The notes under the pieces are model-generated. The model was not told the origin of the DNA. It did no database searches and saw only the letters and a list, made by a program, of their open reading frames with translations. Below are positions 9,417-18,150 of a stretch of 33,915 bases of DNA, piece by piece (position 1 is the first letter of the stretch; every line of letters starts with the position of its first letter). The stretch covers positions 1-33,915 of the forward strand of contig JAJFHD010000042.1 of the NCBI GenBank assembly GCA_021775805.1, written 5' to 3'. This DNA comes from Alphaproteobacteria bacterium (GTDB lineage Bacteria > Pseudomonadota > Alphaproteobacteria > Rhizobiales > JAJFHC01). Position numbers and translations under genes: made by a program.

Positions 9417-10621
9417 TCGGCCGCGCCGGCCGACGCGGCTTGCTTCATGTCCGCCCTGAATGTCCGGCACACCGCCTCGATTTTCTCCACGGCCTCGTCA
9501 ATCTCCTTTTCGGTGGAAATCAACGGCGGCAGGATACGGACAACGTTTTCTCCCGCACCCACCGCCAGCATGTGCTGGTCCTTGAGAGCGGCAACAAAGT
9601 CGGTGTTGGGAACCCGCGGCCGAATACCGATCATCAGGCCCTCGCCACGAATTTCCTCGATCACATCGCCATGCTCGTCCTTGATTCGGGCAAGTTTCTG
9701 CGACAGCAGCAGGCCCATGGCGCGGACGTTGTCCAGAAAACCGTCGCCCAGCACGATGTCGAGCACACCATTACCGACCGCCATGGCCAACGGGTTGCCG
9801 CCATAAGTCGAACCATGGCTGCCAGCAACCATGCCGCAGGCCGCATCTTCGGTCGCCAGACACGCACCCAGCGGGAACCCGCCGCCGATCGCCTTTGCAA
9901 TGCCCATGATGTCAGGTGTTATGCCCGCCCACTCGTGGGCAAACAGCTTGCCGGTCCGGCCGACGCCGCACTGGACTTCGTCGAGCACCAGCAACAGGCC
10001 GTGTTCGTCACACAAGGCCCGCAGGGCCTTCAGGAATGACGGCTCAAACACCCGGATGCCACCCTCGCCCTGAACCGGTTCGATCAGGATACCCGCGGTT
10101 GTCTCGTCCAAAGCTTCACGCACAGCTTCAAGATCGCCGAAGGGCACCTGTTTGAATCCTTCAACGGCCGGGCCGAAACCTTCCAGGTATTTCTCCTGAC
10201 CGCCGGCCGCAATCGTTGCCAGCGTGCGGCCATGGAACGCACCTTCGAAGGTGATCAGGGTGTAGCGTTCGGGCTGACCATTGGCTGCGTGATACTTGCG
10301 CGCCATCTTAATCGAGCATTCCATTGCCTCGGCACCGGAATTGGTGAAAAAGACGGTGTCGGCAAAGGTCGCCTCGGTCAGGCGTTGGGCAAGCTTCTGC
10401 TGGCCGGGAATGTTGTAGAGATTAGAAGTGTGCCACAGGCGCGAGGCCTGATCCGTGAGGCATTCGACCAGATGCGGGTGGGCGTGCCCCAGGCAGTTCA
10501 CGGCAATGCCGGAGCCGAAATCGAGATATCGTTCCCCCGACGCCGTGACCAGATAGGCACCGTCTCCCTTTTCAAAAGACAGGTCAAATCTGGCATAGGT
10601 CGGCAAAATCGGCGTGATCAT
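9413..10621 (-). CDS. argD: Acetylornithine aminotransferase
   Basis: A 402-residue class III PLP-dependent aminotransferase that converts N-acetylglutamate semialdehyde to N2-acetylornithine; many members also act on succinyl-diaminopimelate precursors. The cofactor lysine is Lys243 in [14 protein letters not shown], and the conserved [11 protein letters not shown] is at 214-224. SNLYNIPGQ and FFTNSGAEA are also present. I chose the ATG at 10621 because of the strong GGAGG site 6 nt upstream; a longer frame from 10651 runs through that ribosome site and the leader. It is first in the argD-argF-hslO operon, behind the promoter and terminator described in its leader. Confidence 0.96.
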   Translation of the reverse strand: MITPILPTYARFDLSFEKGDGAYLVTASGERYLDFGSGIAVNCLGHAHPHLVECLTDQASRLWHTSNLYNIPGQQKLAQRLTEATFADTVFFTNSGAEAMECSIKMARKYHAANGQPERYTLITFEGAFHGRTLATIAAGGQEKYLEGFGPAVEGFKQVPFGDLEAVREALDETTAGILIEPVQGEGGIRVFEPSFLKALRALCDEHGLLLVLDEVQCGVGRTGKLFAHEWAGITPDIMGIAKAIGGGFPLGACLATEDAACGMVAGSHGSTYGGNPLAMAVGNGVLDIVLGDGFLDNVRAMGLLLSQKLARIKDEHGDVIEEIRGEGLMIGIRPRVPNTDFVAALKDQHMLAVGAGENVVRILPPLISTEKEIDEAVEKIEAVCRTFRADMKQAASAGAAE

Positions 10622-10622
10622 C

Positions 10623-10706
10623 TCAGCCTCCGCGATAAAGACACAAAACAAACCAAAAAAGCCGCCGGGTGGAACGGCGGCGGCGGTCTTCGGAATGCTT
10701 CCGCAT
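10623..10706 (-). other. Arg-rich leader ORF overlapping the argD terminator (doubtful)
   Basis: A 27-codon frame holds eight Arg codons. Four of them are consecutive (CGC CGC CGC CGT) in the 5' arm of the leader hairpin, and two more (CGG CGG) lie in its 3' arm. Its TGA ends 1 nt before the argD ATG, and the argD GGAGG lies in its last codons. Against it, the only ATG overlaps the predicted -10 box, so that promoter could not transcribe it, and GCC-repeat DNA reads as Arg in one of three frames. Confidence 0.22.
10655..10681 (-). terminator. Intrinsic terminator in the argD leader (possible attenuator)
   Basis: On the minus strand a perfect 7-bp GC-only stem, GCCGCCG (10681-10675) with CGGCGGC (10667-10661), encloses a 7-nt loop and is followed directly by six T residues (10660-10655). 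It lies between the predicted promoter and the argD ATG, roughly 15-20 nt after the expected transcription start. It should therefore end transcripts before argD unless something prevents it. Confidence 0.72.
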
Positions 10707-10733
10707 ATAAGGATATCGACCGATTTGTGTCAA
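10705..10733 (-). promoter_or_regulatory. argD operon promoter, near-consensus sigma70
   Basis: The minus strand shows TTGACA (10733-10728), exactly 17 nt of spacer, and TTATAT (10710-10705). This is one of the best -35/-10 pairs seen in the window. Transcription would start near 10696-10699, giving a leader of about 75-80 nt before the argD ATG. Confidence 0.7.
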
Positions 10734-10758
10734 TGTGTTGCAGACCGGTAACGGTCCA

Positions 10759-10966
10759 GACTCCGATTCTTGAATTTTGTCCATGAAAATCTGGGGAAAA
10801 ATTACTATTTCTTCGATATCGCTGTTGCGCGAGAGTCCGAGCATATTGTAGTTTACGACCTGTTAACCACGACATATAGCGTATCTCAGATTTTTGGAAC
10901 CTAAATAGGCTGAAATGTACCTTTCAGCACCGGGGACGGAGTCCGAGTCGCGCAATGTCCTGAATC
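10759..10966. promoter_or_regulatory. Cluster of six GANTC (CcrM-type) sites upstream of gcrA
   Basis: GANTC occurs at 10759 (GACTC), 10765 (GATTC), 10833 (GAGTC), 10939 (GAGTC), 10945 (GAGTC) and 10962 (GAATC), six in 208 bp. One per 256 bp is expected in random sequence. GANTC is the target of the cell-cycle methyltransferase CcrM in Alphaproteobacteria, and GcrA is known to act at methylated GANTC promoters. Apart from the argD promoter and leader, the stretch between argD and gcrA holds no gene. Confidence 0.6.
10852..10880 (+). promoter_or_regulatory. Possible gcrA promoter
   Basis: TTTACG (10852-10857), a 17-nt spacer and TATAGC (10875-10880) form a moderate sigma70-like match about 115 bp upstream of the gcrA ATG. 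It lies between the GANTC at 10833 and the three near 10939-10966. Other placements are possible. Confidence 0.33.
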
Positions 10967-10992
10967 ACATGCGGCACAAGGGGGCTTCAATC

Positions 10993-11508
10993 ATGTCCTG
11001 GACAGACGAACGCGTTGAGCTACTGAAAAAACTTTGGGCGGAGGGTCTCAGCGCAAGCCAGATCGCCAACAGGATGGGCGGCGTCACCCGCAATGCGGTG
11101 ATCGGCAAGGTGCACAGGCTTGGGCTGTCGGGACGGGCGACACCGACACGCACGGCCCGTCCGCGCACCCGCAAAACGCGGACACCTTCACACCCGTCCA
11201 CGGCCGGTGTGTTCAGATCGGCCGGCAACACCGCCCTCAAGATGGAGCCGGACGCCGATATCGAGACACTGCCGGAACCCAAGCCTGCAACCATTCATGA
11301 GATCGAGATTCCGCCGGGTGAGCGGCGCACCATCCTGACCCTGACCGAGCACACCTGCAAGTGGCCGATCGGCGATCCCGGTCAGGAGGACTTTCATTTC
11401 TGCGGGCGCAATTCCTCCCAGGGCATGCCTTACTGCCCACATCATGCAGCGATCGCGTATCAGCCGGTGCAAGACAGACGGCGGCAGAAACGCGCTGCGC
11501 GGGGTTAA
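10993..11508 (+). CDS. gcrA: GcrA family cell-cycle regulator
   Basis: A 171-residue DNA-binding regulator that works with sigma70 RNA polymerase at promoters bearing methylated GANTC sites. The N-terminal helix-turn-helix (1-45) is typical: MSWTDERVELLKKLWAEG, then ASQIANRMG and TRNAVIGKVHRLGLSGR. A basic, Thr/Pro/Arg-rich linker (about 46-90) leads to the conserved C-terminal module with CKWPIGDPG, FHFCGR and PYCPHH, ending YQPVQDRRRQ. The ATG at 10993 is preceded by AAGGGGGC about 8 nt upstream; the frame could extend to 10915 but without homologous sequence. The gene is monocistronic, with a strong terminator after it. It marks the host as alphaproteobacterial. Confidence 0.94.
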   Translation: MSWTDERVELLKKLWAEGLSASQIANRMGGVTRNAVIGKVHRLGLSGRATPTRTARPRTRKTRTPSHPSTAGVFRSAGNTALKMEPDADIETLPEPKPATIHEIEIPPGERRTILTLTEHTCKWPIGDPGQEDFHFCGRNSSQGMPYCPHHAAIAYQPVQDRRRQKRAARG

Positions 11509-11528
11509 GTCCAAGGCAAGCCCGACTG

Positions 11529-11564
11529 GGGACGTTGTAGGTTTTGGCAGCGTCCCTTTTTTTT
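11529..11564 (+). terminator. Rho-independent terminator after gcrA
   Basis: GGGACGTTG (11529-11537) pairs with CAGCGTCCC (11548-11556), 9 bp with one G-T wobble and a 10-nt loop. Eight T residues follow (11557-11564). It starts 20 bp past the gcrA stop. Confidence 0.9.
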
Positions 11565-11884
11565 GCGCGGGTCACTACGGACGTTAGCCTCTGCCATCTT
11601 TGACCGAGCGAAATTGAGGGCGAAGATCCATTCGCTTTGACCCCCTCCAACAGTGGAGGCGAGTGGATTCTCGTTCTCGTTGCAGGCTCGAACAAGAATG
11701 ACGGCGGGGGAGTCCGATGCCATGAACGGCAATTCTGGACTTGTCGGCGCGAAATATGGACGTATTGCGAAACCTTGATTTGTCTATCCAGCCGGGATCG
11801 ACTATCACACGTCTCGATTGAACAATGAGTGCGGCGCGGGCACCTGTTAGTCTGTGCCCAACCCCATCGAGGACTAGTCCAGCC
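11565..11884. other. Non-coding stretch upstream of the cfa gene
   Basis: No convincing gene lies here. Two inverted repeats are visible: CCTCCA/TGGAGG with a 4-nt loop (11644-11659), and GGGCAC/GTGCCC with a 10-nt loop (11838-11859). The second sits 26 bp upstream of the cfa ATG and could be an operator or a leader hairpin. I found no clear -35/-10 pair. Confidence 0.45.
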
Positions 11885-13111
11885 ATGCGCCTTCTCAACG
11901 CCATGATGAGCCGGTTCGTGCAGACCGGGACCCTGCGCATCATTGATGCGGACGGCGATGAGCATCTCCACAAAGGCGCCGAAGGGCCGTCGGTGACCGT
12001 GCGCCTTACCGACCCGGGCCTGCACAAGTCGCTTGCGCTTAATCCGGAAATGAAGGCGGGCGAGGCCTACACCGACGGAACCCTGATCATTGAAGAGGGA
12101 ACGATCCGCGACCTGCTGATGATCTTTGCCCTCAACCGGTCAAACCTGCGCGACCAGAAACTGCAGAAGTCACTGCGAAAATTCTATAAGCGCGTCCGCC
12201 GGTTTCACCAGCGCAACGTGATCGGCAAGGCCCAGGCCAACGTCGCCCATCACTACGATATTTCCAACGACCTCTATCGGCTGTTTCTCGATGAGGACAT
12301 GCATTACTCCTGCGCCTATTTCGAGTCCGACGACGACACGATCGAAGACGCCCAGCAGGCCAAGCTGCGCCATATCGCGGCCAAGCTCGATCTGAAACCC
12401 GGTCAGCGCGTGCTCGACATCGGTTCGGGATGGGGCGGCATGGCGCTTTATCTGGCTGCCCACGCCGATGTGGAAGTGGTCGGGGTGACCTTGTCAAAGG
12501 ATCAACAGGCGCTGGCAACCGAACGCGCCAGGGCCCGGGGTCTGTCGGATCGCGTCCGGTTCGATTTGATCGACTACCGCGATGTGACTGACACATTCGA
12601 CAGGATCGTCTCGATCGGCATGTTCGAGCATGTGGGTGTGAAGTATTTCCCCGAGTATTTTCTCAAGATCAAGGACATGCTGTCGCCAGGCGGTGTTGCC
12701 CTGGTTCATTCCATCGGCCGTGCCGGAGGACCTGGGGCCACCTCGGCATGGATCCGCAAATACATCTTTCCGGGCAGCTACGCACCCTGCCTGTCGGAGG
12801 CCCTGGGCGCGGTTGAGCAGTCCGGGCTGTACGTCACAGATCTCGAAATCCTGCGCCGGCACTATGCCGAGACACTGCTCGCCTGGGACAACCGGTTTCA
12901 GGCCCGCCGCGACGAGGTCGCTGAAATGTTCGACGAAAAATTCTGCCGCATGTGGGAGTTCTACCTGATCGCCTGCGAGATGGGTTTCCGGTACGGCAAG
13001 CAGATGGTCTTCCAGATGCAGCTCGTGAAGGACCTCACGACATTGCCGATCACCCGCGGCTACATGACAGATACCGAGCTAGCCTTCCAGGAGATCGACG
13101 CGAAGGGCTGA
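11885..13111 (+). CDS. cfa: Cyclopropane-fatty-acyl-phospholipid synthase
   Basis: A 408-residue SAM-dependent enzyme that adds a methylene group to unsaturated acyl chains of membrane phospholipids. The N-terminal lipid-binding part runs to about residue 110. The conserved substrate region AHHYDISNDLYRLFLDE, ending YSCAYF, is at 121-146, and the SAM-binding motif LDIGSGWGG at 177-185. The bicarbonate/active-site region includes SIGMFEHVG and FIFPG-like KYIFPGSYAP. The length is close to the E. coli enzyme (382). I chose the ATG at 11885, with GAGGA upstream; a frame from 11825 adds an unlikely head. Its stop abuts the phoB stop with no spacer. A related lipid methyltransferase cannot be excluded. 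Confidence 0.9.
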   Translation: MRLLNAMMSRFVQTGTLRIIDADGDEHLHKGAEGPSVTVRLTDPGLHKSLALNPEMKAGEAYTDGTLIIEEGTIRDLLMIFALNRSNLRDQKLQKSLRKFYKRVRRFHQRNVIGKAQANVAHHYDISNDLYRLFLDEDMHYSCAYFESDDDTIEDAQQAKLRHIAAKLDLKPGQRVLDIGSGWGGMALYLAAHADVEVVGVTLSKDQQALATERARARGLSDRVRFDLIDYRDVTDTFDRIVSIGMFEHVGVKYFPEYFLKIKDMLSPGGVALVHSIGRAGGPGATSAWIRKYIFPGSYAPCLSEALGAVEQSGLYVTDLEILRRHYAETLLAWDNRFQARRDEVAEMFDEKFCRMWEFYLIACEMGFRYGKQMVFQMQLVKDLTTLPITRGYMTDTELAFQEIDAKG

Positions 13112-13816
13112 TCAGCATTTTGCGCCGAAGCGTTCGTCAAACGAATAGCCGGTGCCGCGAACCGTGCGGATCGGATCCCTGTCACGGCCCCGGTTGAGGA
13201 TTTTGCGCAGGCGGCCGACGTGCACGTCGACGGTGCGGTCATCGACGAAACTGTCCTGCCCCCAGACCGTGTCGAGCAACTGGTCGCGCGTGAAAACCCG
13301 GCCGGGGCTGCGCATCAGGTGCTCGAGCAGCCGAAACTCGGTCGGGCTCAGGTTGAGGTCCCGGTCCTTGCGCGTGGCGCGCTGGCGCAGGCAATCCAGG
13401 ACGATGTCGCCGGCTTCGAGGGTCTGGGCGAGAACATCCGGATTTGCCCGCCGGAGCACCGAATGCACCCTGGCGATCAATTCGGGGACCGAGAACGGCT
13501 TGACCACATAATCATCCGCGCCGGTGGCAAGGCCCCGGACACGTTCGGTTTCCTCGCCGCGTGCTGTCAGCATGATGATCGGGATGTCGCGGGTATCCTT
13601 CTTCGAGCGAATCCGCCGGCAGACTTCGAGGCCGGACAGGCCCGGCAGCATCCAGTCCAGCAGAATCAGTTCAGGCCGGCGTTCGTCAACCATGGTCTCG
13701 ACCTCATCGCCGTCGGCGACAGTGCGCACGTCGAAACCTTCAGCTTCAAGGTTGTAACGCAGAAGGATCCTCAGGGGTTCTTCGTCTTCAACGACCAGTA
13801 CGGAAGGTGCCATCAT
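13112..13816 (-). CDS. phoB: Phosphate regulon response regulator PhoB
   Basis: A 234-residue OmpR/PhoB-type regulator. The receiver domain has acidic residues Asp11-Glu12 (VVEDEEPL), the phospho-acceptor Asp54 in LLDWMLPG, Thr84 (MLTARG) and Lys106 (VVKPFS). The C-terminal winged helix includes LSPTEFRLLEHLM, RDQLLDTVWG and DVHVGRLRKIL, ending RGTGYSF. The phospho-form binds Pho boxes, two of which lie in front of pstS in this operon. The start (ATG ATG at 13816/13813) lies 11 nt after the phoU stop; upstream extension would run into phoU. It is the last gene of the operon, and its stop directly abuts that of cfa. Confidence 0.95.
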   Translation of the reverse strand: MMAPSVLVVEDEEPLRILLRYNLEAEGFDVRTVADGDEVETMVDERRPELILLDWMLPGLSGLEVCRRIRSKKDTRDIPIIMLTARGEETERVRGLATGADDYVVKPFSVPELIARVHSVLRRANPDVLAQTLEAGDIVLDCLRQRATRKDRDLNLSPTEFRLLEHLMRSPGRVFTRDQLLDTVWGQDSFVDDRTVDVHVGRLRKILNRGRDRDPIRTVRGTGYSFDERFGAKC

Positions 13817-13827
13817 CGTTGCGTTCT

Positions 13828-14541
13828 TCACTTCGCTGAATAATCGACCTGGGTGGTGCTCGTAACATCGCCCTTGGGCCGCTCGTCGGTCAAATTTTCG
13901 CCGCGCACCATGTAATACACGTTCTCCGCAACGTTGGTTGCGTGATCGCCGATCCGTTCGATGTTCTTGGCACCGAAGAGAAGGTGCGTGCACATGCTGA
14001 TGTTGCGCGGGTCTTCCATCATGTAAGTCAGCAGTTCCCGGAACAGGGAATTGTAGAGATCGTCGATTTCCTCGTCGGACGCCCAGACATCCTTTGCCTT
14101 GTCGGCATCGCGGTGGGAGTATGCGTCGAGAACATTCTTGACCTGCTCAAGCGACCGCCGCCCCATGTGGCTCAACCCATGGATAATCTTCATAGGATGA
14201 GTGCCGTCTAGAGCCATGGTACGCTTGGCGATGTTCTTGGCCAGATCGCCGATGCGTTCCAGATCGGAAGCGATCCGGATCGCCACCATGATCTCGCGGA
14301 GATCGCGCGCCATCGGCTGACGCCGGGCAATCATGGTCACGGCCTGTTCCTCGATGACACGCTCGAAGACATCGATCTGTTTGTCGTTGTCGACGATCCG
14401 CTGTGCCAGGTCAGTGTCGCGCTTCTGCAATGCGTCGATGGCGTCCGCGAAGGCCTCTTCCGCCAGCCCGCCCATCTGGGCAATCTTCCTGGCGAGGCCA
14501 GCCAGCTCTTCTTCATAGGCGCTGACAATATGTTCGGTCAT
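13828..14541 (-). CDS. phoU: Phosphate signalling protein PhoU
   Basis: A 237-residue cytoplasmic all-helical protein made of two PhoU repeats. It connects PstB with PhoR and represses the regulon when phosphate is plentiful. Conserved stretches are MGGLAEEAFADAIDAL and RQPMARDLREIMVAIRIASD with LERIGDLAKNIAKR in the first repeat. The second repeat contains the matching NIERIGDHATNVAE. The acidic clusters fit metal binding. It starts 18 nt after the pstB stop and ends 11 nt before phoB. Confidence 0.95.
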   Translation of the reverse strand: MTEHIVSAYEEELAGLARKIAQMGGLAEEAFADAIDALQKRDTDLAQRIVDNDKQIDVFERVIEEQAVTMIARRQPMARDLREIMVAIRIASDLERIGDLAKNIAKRTMALDGTHPMKIIHGLSHMGRRSLEQVKNVLDAYSHRDADKAKDVWASDEEIDDLYNSLFRELLTYMMEDPRNISMCTHLLFGAKNIERIGDHATNVAENVYYMVRGENLTDERPKGDVTSTTQVDYSAK

Positions 14542-14559
14542 AAGAATCGTTTCTCCCGA

Positions 14560-15396
14560 TTAGCCGAAACGGCCGGTGATGTAGTCCTGGGTCCGCTGAT
14601 CCGATGGATTGGTGAAAATTGTCTCCGTCTGGCCTTCTTCGACCAGAATGCCGAGATGGAAGAATGCGGTTTTCTGGGAGACCCGGGCCGCCTGCTGCAT
14701 GGAATGGGTGACGATGACGATCGTGAATTTGGTTTTGAGTTCGTCGATCAGTTCCTCGATGCGGGCCGTGGCGATCGGATCGAGGGCAGAACAGGGCTCG
14801 TCCATCAGGATCACCTCCGGGTTGACCGCAATGGCACGGGCGATGCACAAACGCTGCTGCTGTCCACCCGACAGCCCGGTGCCCGGCTCCTTGAGCCGGT
14901 CCTTGACTTCCTCGAAGAGACCGGCGCGCTTGAGGCTGGTCACGACAATCTCCTCAAGATCGGTCGAGGCCTGCGCCATGCCGTGGATCTGAGGGCCGTA
15001 GGCCACGTTGTCGAAGATTGACTTCGGGAACGGATTGGGTTTCTGGAAGACCATCCCGACACGGGCGCGCAGTTCAACGACATCGATCGCCGGATCGTAG
15101 ATATCGTGGCCATCGAGCGTCAGGTCGCCGGTTACGCGGCAGATTTCGATTACGTCATTCATCCGGTTCAGGCAGCGCAGGAACGTCGACTTGCCGCAGC
15201 CTGAAGGTCCGATCAGAGCGGTTACGTGATTTTCGGGGACCTCCAGGCTGACATCGAACAAGGCCTGTTTGTCGCCGTAAAACACATCGACATTTCGTCC
15301 AACCATCTTTGGTTGGATGCTGCCGGTCGGGGCCGGTTCCGGCGTTACATCCAAGGCGTCTAAAGTCGCTGTCATATCAAGTCCAGTTTCTACCAT
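14560..15396 (-). CDS. pstB: Phosphate ABC transporter ATP-binding protein PstB
   Basis: A 278-residue ATPase that powers the high-affinity phosphate importer. It has Walker [10 protein letters not shown], the Q-loop in [13 protein letters not shown], the signature LSGGQQQR, Walker [14 protein letters not shown] and the switch His in VTHSMQQA. The first ATG (15396) overlaps the pstA end by 7 nt. A second ATG at 15375 has a slightly better ribosome site (GGA 6 nt upstream), so the protein may be 7 residues shorter. An extra N-terminal segment of about 30 residues precedes the ATPase fold. Confidence 0.96.
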   Translation of the reverse strand: MVETGLDMTATLDALDVTPEPAPTGSIQPKMVGRNVDVFYGDKQALFDVSLEVPENHVTALIGPSGCGKSTFLRCLNRMNDVIEICRVTGDLTLDGHDIYDPAIDVVELRARVGMVFQKPNPFPKSIFDNVAYGPQIHGMAQASTDLEEIVVTSLKRAGLFEEVKDRLKEPGTGLSGGQQQRLCIARAIAVNPEVILMDEPCSALDPIATARIEELIDELKTKFTIVIVTHSMQQAARVSQKTAFFHLGILVEEGQTETIFTNPSDQRTQDYITGRFG

Positions 15397-16700
15397 CTGC
15401 GTTCAAATTTCTTGCGCAACAGGACCGCAAGGCCATTCATGAAAATCAGGAAGGCCAGGAGGACGACGGTCGCCGCGCTGGTTTTTGCCAGGAATGCCCG
15501 TTCCGGACTGTCGGCCCAGATATAGATCTGCACCGGCAGGACAGTAGCCGGATCGGTAAAGCTGCCTGGTATGTCGACGATGAAGGCGACCATGCCGATC
15601 ATCAGCAGGGGCGCGCTTTCGCCCAACGCCCGGGCCATGCCGATGATGCTGCCGGTGAGGATGCCGGGCATGGCCAGCGGCACCACATGATGCATGACGA
15701 CCTGCAGGTCGGACGCGCCAATGCCAAGGGCCGCTTCGCGGATCGACGGCGGCACGGATTTCAATGCGGCCCGTGTGGCAATGATGATCGTCGGCAGTGT
15801 CATCAGGGCAAGCACGAGACCACCGACCAGCGGCGCCGATCTTGGCAAACCGAAAAAATTGAGAAACACGGCAAGGCCGAGCAGACCGTAGACTATGGAG
15901 GGGACCGCCGCCAGGTTGTTGATGTTGACCTCGACCACTTCAGTCCACCGGTTCTTCGGCGCGAACTCTTCCAGATAGGCCGCCGCGACGACGCCAATGG
16001 GAAAGCTGATCAAAAGCGTCACGAACAAGGTGAGCAGCGATCCGACCACCGCGCCCCACACGCCCGCCAACTCCGGCTCCCGGCTGTCGCCCGACGAAAA
16101 GAACGTCCAATTGAAACCGGTGCGAATACGGCCGTCCTTTTGCAGAGCATCGATCCAGGCGATCTCGCGGTCGCTTACTCTCCGGTCACCCTCATCCGAC
16201 TCCGTGTCAACCAGACCCTTAACCAGCAAATCGATATCGTCGGAAAGCTTGACCCAGACCGGAACGGTCTGATCCAGCAGATCCTGGTTCTGCTCGATCG
16301 TGCGTCTGAGCGCGATGTCGGCGCCGCTGCTGAGTATCTTGCCCAGCGCACGCTTGGCCTTGCGTTTCTTGACATCGGGAAAGAGGCGGTAGAGTGCCTT
16401 GCGCGCCATTCCCTGAAAATTTACGTCGTTCAGGTTGGCCGCCGTCACCTGGCCGTCGGGCGCGACTTCGGCCGCGTTGAATTCGACGTCGATCCGGACT
16501 TTCGAAACAGTGAAGGCGGGCCAGGCGCGGATCAACATCGATCCCAGCAGAATGAACAGAAATGCTGCAGCAGCGGTTACCGCAACCATGCCGTACAACC
16601 GAAATCGTCTCTCGGCGCGGTAACGGCGGGCCAGGCGCGCTTTCGATGCGACACTGGTAAAGGACACCGACGAGCGGTGAGCGATGGGCCGATCAGTCAT
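15390..16700 (-). CDS. pstA: Phosphate ABC transporter permease PstA, extended form
   Basis: A 436-residue inner-membrane permease, much longer than the roughly 300-residue E. coli PstA. An N-terminal membrane segment ([19 protein letters not shown]) is followed by a soluble, presumably periplasmic insert of about 180 residues. This fits the DUF3333-type N-terminal domain known from alphaproteobacterial PstA. The C-terminal half carries the permease core, including [20 protein letters not shown] and the ATPase-contact loop [15 protein letters not shown]. It overlaps the pstC stop by 8 nt (ATGACTGA). Confidence 0.94.
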   Translation of the reverse strand: MTDRPIAHRSSVSFTSVASKARLARRYRAERRFRLYGMVAVTAAAAFLFILLGSMLIRAWPAFTVSKVRIDVEFNAAEVAPDGQVTAANLNDVNFQGMARKALYRLFPDVKKRKAKRALGKILSSGADIALRRTIEQNQDLLDQTVPVWVKLSDDIDLLVKGLVDTESDEGDRRVSDREIAWIDALQKDGRIRTGFNWTFFSSGDSREPELAGVWGAVVGSLLTLFVTLLISFPIGVVAAAYLEEFAPKNRWTEVVEVNINNLAAVPSIVYGLLGLAVFLNFFGLPRSAPLVGGLVLALMTLPTIIIATRAALKSVPPSIREAALGIGASDLQVVMHHVVPLAMPGILTGSIIGMARALGESAPLLMIGMVAFIVDIPGSFTDPATVLPVQIYIWADSPERAFLAKTSAATVVLLAFLIFMNGLAVLLRKKFERRW

Positions 16701-18072
16701 AGCGTTCCCTGTATCTCTGGACCACCTTCAGGGCGACGACATTGAGGATGAGGGTGATGACGAACAGCAGAAGGCCTAAGGCAAAGGCCGCAAGCGTCTT
16801 GGCGCTGTCGAACTCCTGGTCGCCGACCAGCAATGTCACAATCTGCACGGTAACGGTCGTCACGGCCTCAAGCGGATTGATCGTCAGGTTGGCGGCAAGA
16901 CCCGCCGCCATGACCACGATCATGGTCTCGCCGATGGCGCGGGACACGGCCAGCAACACCGAGCCGACAATGCCCGGCAGCGCTGCAGGGAGCACGACCT
17001 GGCGTATGGTTTCAGACTTCGTGGCGCCGAGCGCATAGGCACCGTCGCGCAGAGCCTGCGGCACGGCATTCATGACATCGTCGGAGAGCGACGACACAAA
17101 AGGAATGATCATGACACCCATGACCACACCGGCTGCGAGTGCCGACTCGGAGGCGACATCGAGGCCGAGCGATTCGCCCATGCCCCTGAACATCGGCGCA
17201 ACCGTGAGGGCTGCAAAAAAGCCGTAAACGACCGTCGGAATACCCGCCAGTATTTCGAGGACCGGTTTTGCCGTCGCCCTGATTTTGGGGCTGGCATATT
17301 CCGACATGTAGATCGCTGAAAACAGACCCACCGGCACGGCGACGCACATGGCAATAAGCGTGATCAGAAGAGTGCCGGCAAACAGCGGGACGGCACCGAA
17401 GGCGCCAGACCCGCCGACCTGCTCGGCACGCAGTGCGGTTTGAGGGCTCCACTTCAGCCCGAACAGAAACTCGCTCAAGGGCACTTTGCCGAAAAACCGG
17501 ACGGTTTCGAATATCAGCGACAGCACGATCCCGATTGTCGTCAGGATGGCAATGGCCGACGCGCAGATCATGATGATCTGAACGATCTTCTCGACCCGGT
17601 TGCGCGCCCTGAACGACGGTCCGAGCTTCAGGAACGAGAAGTAGAGGCCGACCGCGCCTGCTGCCATGATCGACACGGCGAGAAGAATGCGGGACGTAAA
17701 TTTGGCATTTGCGAAGCGTTCCGCGATTTCGACGACTTCGGGTTTGACGGTCACGCCGGTTGTGGTGCCCGCCGCAAAGCCCTTTACCTGGGAAATCAGA
17801 AGATTTGCCGTTGACGGCTCAAGGTCGCCGAAGGCGGCTTGAATGCCCGACTTCATCGTCCTGTCAAGCAGGGTGGGTTCAAGCGATAACCAGACAAGCG
17901 CCAGGAAACACGGCGGAATGACCGTCATGAACATGACGAAGGCGCCGTGATAATTCGGCAGCGAGTGAACACGCACCGCCCCGTTCTTCAATGCGGAACC
18001 ACGGTTGCGTCCGGCGGTGAACCCCACGGCCGCAAGCAGCGCCAAACAGATCAGGAGAACACTGATTGACAT
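16693..18072 (-). CDS. pstC: Phosphate ABC transporter permease PstC, extended form
   Basis: A 459-residue inner-membrane permease. The N-terminal region (about 1-180) has extra membrane segments, beginning MSISVLLICLALLAAVGFTAG, and matches the long alphaproteobacterial PstC type with a DUF3708-like head. The C-terminal permease core has ILAGIPTVVYGFFAAL and the coupling loop RDGAYALGATKSETIRQVVLP. It is separated from pstS by 78 nt containing a perfect hairpin, and GGGGCG lies 10 nt before the ATG. It ends in an 8-nt overlap with pstA. Confidence 0.95.
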   Translation of the reverse strand: MSISVLLICLALLAAVGFTAGRNRGSALKNGAVRVHSLPNYHGAFVMFMTVIPPCFLALVWLSLEPTLLDRTMKSGIQAAFGDLEPSTANLLISQVKGFAAGTTTGVTVKPEVVEIAERFANAKFTSRILLAVSIMAAGAVGLYFSFLKLGPSFRARNRVEKIVQIIMICASAIAILTTIGIVLSLIFETVRFFGKVPLSEFLFGLKWSPQTALRAEQVGGSGAFGAVPLFAGTLLITLIAMCVAVPVGLFSAIYMSEYASPKIRATAKPVLEILAGIPTVVYGFFAALTVAPMFRGMGESLGLDVASESALAAGVVMGVMIIPFVSSLSDDVMNAVPQALRDGAYALGATKSETIRQVVLPAALPGIVGSVLLAVSRAIGETMIVVMAAGLAANLTINPLEAVTTVTVQIVTLLVGDQEFDSAKTLAAFALGLLLFVITLILNVVALKVVQRYRERYD

Positions 18073-18114
18073 GTCGACTGACGCCCCGGTTTCATTGTTC
18101 TAACTCTGGAACAA

Positions 18115-18141
18115 ACGGGTGGCGCCAATTGCGCCACCCGT
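18115..18141 (-). terminator. Perfect 11-bp hairpin between pstS and pstC
   Basis: An 11-bp perfect inverted repeat (18115-18125 with 18131-18141) encloses a 5-nt AATTG-type loop, about 10 bp past the pstS stop. On the transcribed strand it is followed by TTGTT, a weak T tract. It likely acts as a partial terminator or 3' stabiliser, so that PstS is made in excess over the membrane parts, as in many binding-protein operons. Confidence 0.75.
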
Positions 18142-18150
18142 CGCACTTTA

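Noticed and set aside
8451..9806. 451-codon plus-strand open frame
   Set aside because: It is the shadow of argF and the end of argD on the other strand.
11818..11859. cfa promoter using TTGAAC and TTAGTC
   Set aside because: The spacing of about 23-24 nt is too long for a sigma70 promoter.
15309..16745. 478-codon plus-strand open frame
   Set aside because: It is antisense to pstA. Its His/Gln/Arg-rich composition is that of a shadow frame.
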